Assembly (NCBI GenBank): GCA_900551585.1
Contig: URWU01000103.1
Span: forward strand, 1 to 5,899
Origin: an uncultured Alphaproteobacteria bacterium
Lineage (GTDB): Bacteria > Pseudomonadota > Alphaproteobacteria > RF32 > CAG-239
Direction of reading: 5' to 3'
Length of the DNA stretch: 5,899 nucleotides
In this document: piece after piece, positions 4,679 through 5,899 of the stretch
Layout: the number at the start of each line of letters is the position of its first letter
Numbering within the stretch: the first letter of the stretch is position 1
Translations under genes and position numbers: made by a program
Notes under the pieces: model-generated
Told to the model about the DNA's origin: nothing
What the model saw: only the letters and a program-made list of their open reading frames with translations
Database searches by the model: none

Positions 4679-4858
4679 ATTAATGATGAGAGTAATCGGA
4701 TTTTGTGACGCAGCTAATTACTGCCTCTCCGTTATAAGATATGCTCTTTTGAAATTCAGCCTGAAAATCTAGAAAACCTTGACTTTGAGCGAGTTGGAAG
4801 TTAGGCTCTCTACAAAATGACAAGATTCAACCATTTTCGAACTTTTTAAGGGATATCA
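4679..4858. other. Non-coding gap with a decayed third tRNA-Ser 3'-like copy
   Basis: No credible gene is seen. The stretch 4705-4735 resembles 4613-4643 at about 20 of 31 positions, and its end CTGCCTCTCCGTTA (4721-4734) mirrors CTGTCTCTCCGCCA of the tRNA. This suggests an older, eroded copy of the same unit. The rest, up to the GNAT gene, holds a candidate promoter and the AAGGGA ribosome binding site. Confidence 0.4.
4779..4807 (+). promoter_or_regulatory. Possible promoter of the GNAT gene pair
   Basis: TTGACT (4779-4784, preceded by C, five of six to consensus) is followed after 17 bases by TAGGCT (4802-4807, three of six). The predicted leader is about 45 bases. The -35 box is good and the -10 box is poor. 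Confidence 0.4.
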
Positions 4859-5335
4859 ATGAAACTATTTTGCAGAGCTATCAAAAAAGAAGATTTATCA
4901 AAGTGGGAAAAATTAGCGAAATCTGAGTTTTTAGAAGAAGACTTTTGTTCTGAACAATATCTCTTGAATAAATGGGCTTGTTTAAAAGGCTGGGTGGTGA
5001 TGACCTCGGAAAAAGAATGGATTGGCTGTTGCTTCATTGATTCTAAGTTGCATCATTATAATCCGAAGGGAATACATTTTTTGGAATATTGTGTTTTTCC
5101 AAAGTTTCGGGGACAGCATTATGCGAAATATCTGCTAAAACTACAATTTGACCATGCAATAGGATTTAAGAAAAGTGTTTGCATAAATCCTAATAATACT
5201 CCTTCAATATCACTGGCAACTAAATACGGCTTCAAGCCGGTAGAACTTCATAAAACTTGGATGATTTATATTTGTGAGGCTGACTACTATCCTCCGGAAT
5301 TGAAAAATCTTGAGCTTGAAATGCTGGAAGAATAG
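4859..5335 (+). CDS. GNAT-family N-acetyltransferase
   Basis: Encodes 158 residues, the usual size of a single GNAT domain. The N-terminal CRAIKKEDLSKWEKLA (5-20) is the typical first strand and helix. EWIGCCFID (53-61) is the mid-sheet strand. FLEYCVFPKFRGQHYAKYLL (74-93) is motif A with the acetyl-CoA pyrophosphate loop R84-G85-Q86-H87-Y88-A89, in which the usual second glycine is replaced by histidine. CINPNNTPSISLATKYGFKPV (108-128) is motif B with the typical asparagine, alanine and tyrosine-glycine-phenylalanine. The enzyme should transfer an acetyl group from acetyl-CoA to an amine; the acceptor is unknown. AAGGGA (4848-4853) lies five bases before the ATG. Hand-counted GC is about 37% in a sample line, lower than dgt. 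A second GNAT gene follows after 29 bases. Confidence 0.85.
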   Translation: MKLFCRAIKKEDLSKWEKLAKSEFLEEDFCSEQYLLNKWACLKGWVVMTSEKEWIGCCFIDSKLHHYNPKGIHFLEYCVFPKFRGQHYAKYLLKLQFDHAIGFKKSVCINPNNTPSISLATKYGFKPVELHKTWMIYICEADYYPPELKNLELEMLEE

Positions 5336-5364
5336 ATAAAATCTGATAACTGAAAGCTAAACGG

Positions 5365-5802
5365 ATGAAATATAATATTGTTCATTATCGAGATAGAAAT
5401 TTAATTCTTGATGATGTTATCTCCAAAATGATAAATCTTGTCAAAGAGGTTTATGATAATGAGTCAGCAGAAGAATTTAGAAAAGAGCTCAATGGAAAAT
5501 TTACTTATGAGTATACCGTTATTTTTGATGAAGCTCATGATAAATTGGTTGCACTGGCTTGTTTATGCAAATCCGGTATTGATTTTGATGTGTGGGAGTT
5601 TGCGTGGGATATGGTCTGTGAAGAATACAGAGGCCAAAAACTTGGAAAAATGCTAAATGATGAGAGAATAAAGCGGGTCCAAGAATACGGGGGCAAAAAG
5701 ATATTGCTTGTGACAAAAAAAATGTGGCATTTTGAACGTCATAATTTTCATACCGTTTGCACTTTTGAAAATGGCGACAACCTTATGGTTTGTGAGTTAT
5801 AG
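5365..5802 (+). CDS. GNAT-family N-acetyltransferase, second of a pair
   Basis: Encodes 145 residues. FAWDMVCEEYRGQKLGKMLN (79-98) is a clear GNAT motif A with the acetyl-CoA loop R89-G90-Q91-K92-L93-G94, fitting the R-G-x-x-x-G form. It is preceded by a strand KLVALACLCKSG (60-71) and followed by the helix and strand NDERIKRVQEYGGKKILLVT (98-117). The C-terminal part MWHFERHNFHTVCTFENGD (120-138) resembles the family's closing helix and strand, but with a less typical sequence. The acceptor is unknown. Its ribosome binding site is weak (GAAAG at 5352-5356), which fits translation as the second gene of a transcript with the upstream GNAT. The two proteins share little beyond the fold, so this is not a recent duplication. 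GC is about 35% in a sample line. No convincing terminator is seen before the adapter. Confidence 0.75.
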   Translation: MKYNIVHYRDRNLILDDVISKMINLVKEVYDNESAEEFRKELNGKFTYEYTVIFDEAHDKLVALACLCKSGIDFDVWEFAWDMVCEEYRGQKLGKMLNDERIKRVQEYGGKKILLVTKKMWHFERHNFHTVCTFENGDNLMVCEL

Positions 5803-5867
5803 TTTATTTAATTAATATAATTTCAATTATTTTTTCAGAAAATGTCGAAATTTTGTCTATTTATTGC

Positions 5868-5899
5868 CTGTCTCTTATACACATCTGACGCTGCCGACG
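5868..5899 (+). other. Illumina Nextera (Tn5) adapter contamination at the contig end
   Basis: CTGTCTCTTATACACATCT (5868-5886) is the reverse complement of the 19-base Tn5 mosaic end used in Nextera libraries. It is followed by GACGCTGCCGACG (5887-5899), the start of the standard Nextera read-through adapter. Genomic sequence therefore ends at about 5867, and nothing should be inferred from the last 32 bases. Confidence 0.97.

Noticed and set aside
4859..5802. GNAT toxin of a toxin-antitoxin pair
   Set aside because: No small ribbon-helix-helix antitoxin gene lies upstream; the neighbour of each GNAT gene is the other GNAT gene or non-coding DNA.
5868..5886. Tn5/IS50-type mosaic end
   Set aside because: It continues directly into the Nextera adapter sequence at the exact end of the contig, so it is library-derived.
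1..5899. CRISPR array
   Set aside because: No regularly spaced direct repeats with unique spacers are present on either strand.

Overview
The window is a bacterial chromosomal fragment of about 5.9 kb, most likely the end of a metagenome contig. It suggests a Gram-negative bacterium: there is a predicted outer-membrane beta-barrel protein with a signal peptide, and both tRNA genes encode their own CCA. The -35 boxes ahead of both tRNAs begin CTTG, which together with the tRNA-Gly sequence weakly points to an alphaproteobacterium. That placement is inference. Base composition is moderate in the left part (45-52% GC in hand-counted dgt lines) and clearly AT-richer in the two genes at the right end (35-37%).

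Layout, left to right. The 3' end of a small multidrug resistance (SMR) transporter gene is cut by the window edge. It is followed by tRNA-Gly(GCC) with its own promoter and terminator. Next comes a probable two-gene unit: dgt (dGTP triphosphohydrolase, Escherichia coli type) and a GtrA-family membrane protein. This unit converges on a gene for a small outer-membrane beta-barrel protein on the minus strand, and the two stop codons overlap within TTAA. Divergent from the barrel gene is a second two-gene unit: an ASCH-domain protein whose 3' end overlaps by 11 bases the start of an Frm2/Hbn1-like nitroreductase. tRNA-Ser(CGA) follows directly with its own promoter and a strong terminator.

The most unusual stretch is 4463-4735, after tRNA-Ser. 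The 3' end of the tRNA is repeated exactly (19 bp) 181 bp downstream and is followed by its own terminator. The second copy of the T-loop is split by an 81-base GC-rich (63%) insert that can fold into a compact three-way junction. A third, decayed copy seems to lie at about 4705-4735. This looks like the footprint of one or more small tRNA-targeting elements without an integrase, or a structured RNA cassette. I do not recognise it as a named family.

Beyond it lie two consecutive AT-rich GNAT acetyltransferase genes, which look like accessory cargo. The last 32 bases (5868-5899) are Illumina Nextera/Tn5 adapter sequence, not genome. True sequence ends at about 5867.

The genes do not form one pathway. 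Housekeeping functions (tRNAs, dNTP control) sit beside envelope genes, a redox/ASCH pair and a small accessory region.
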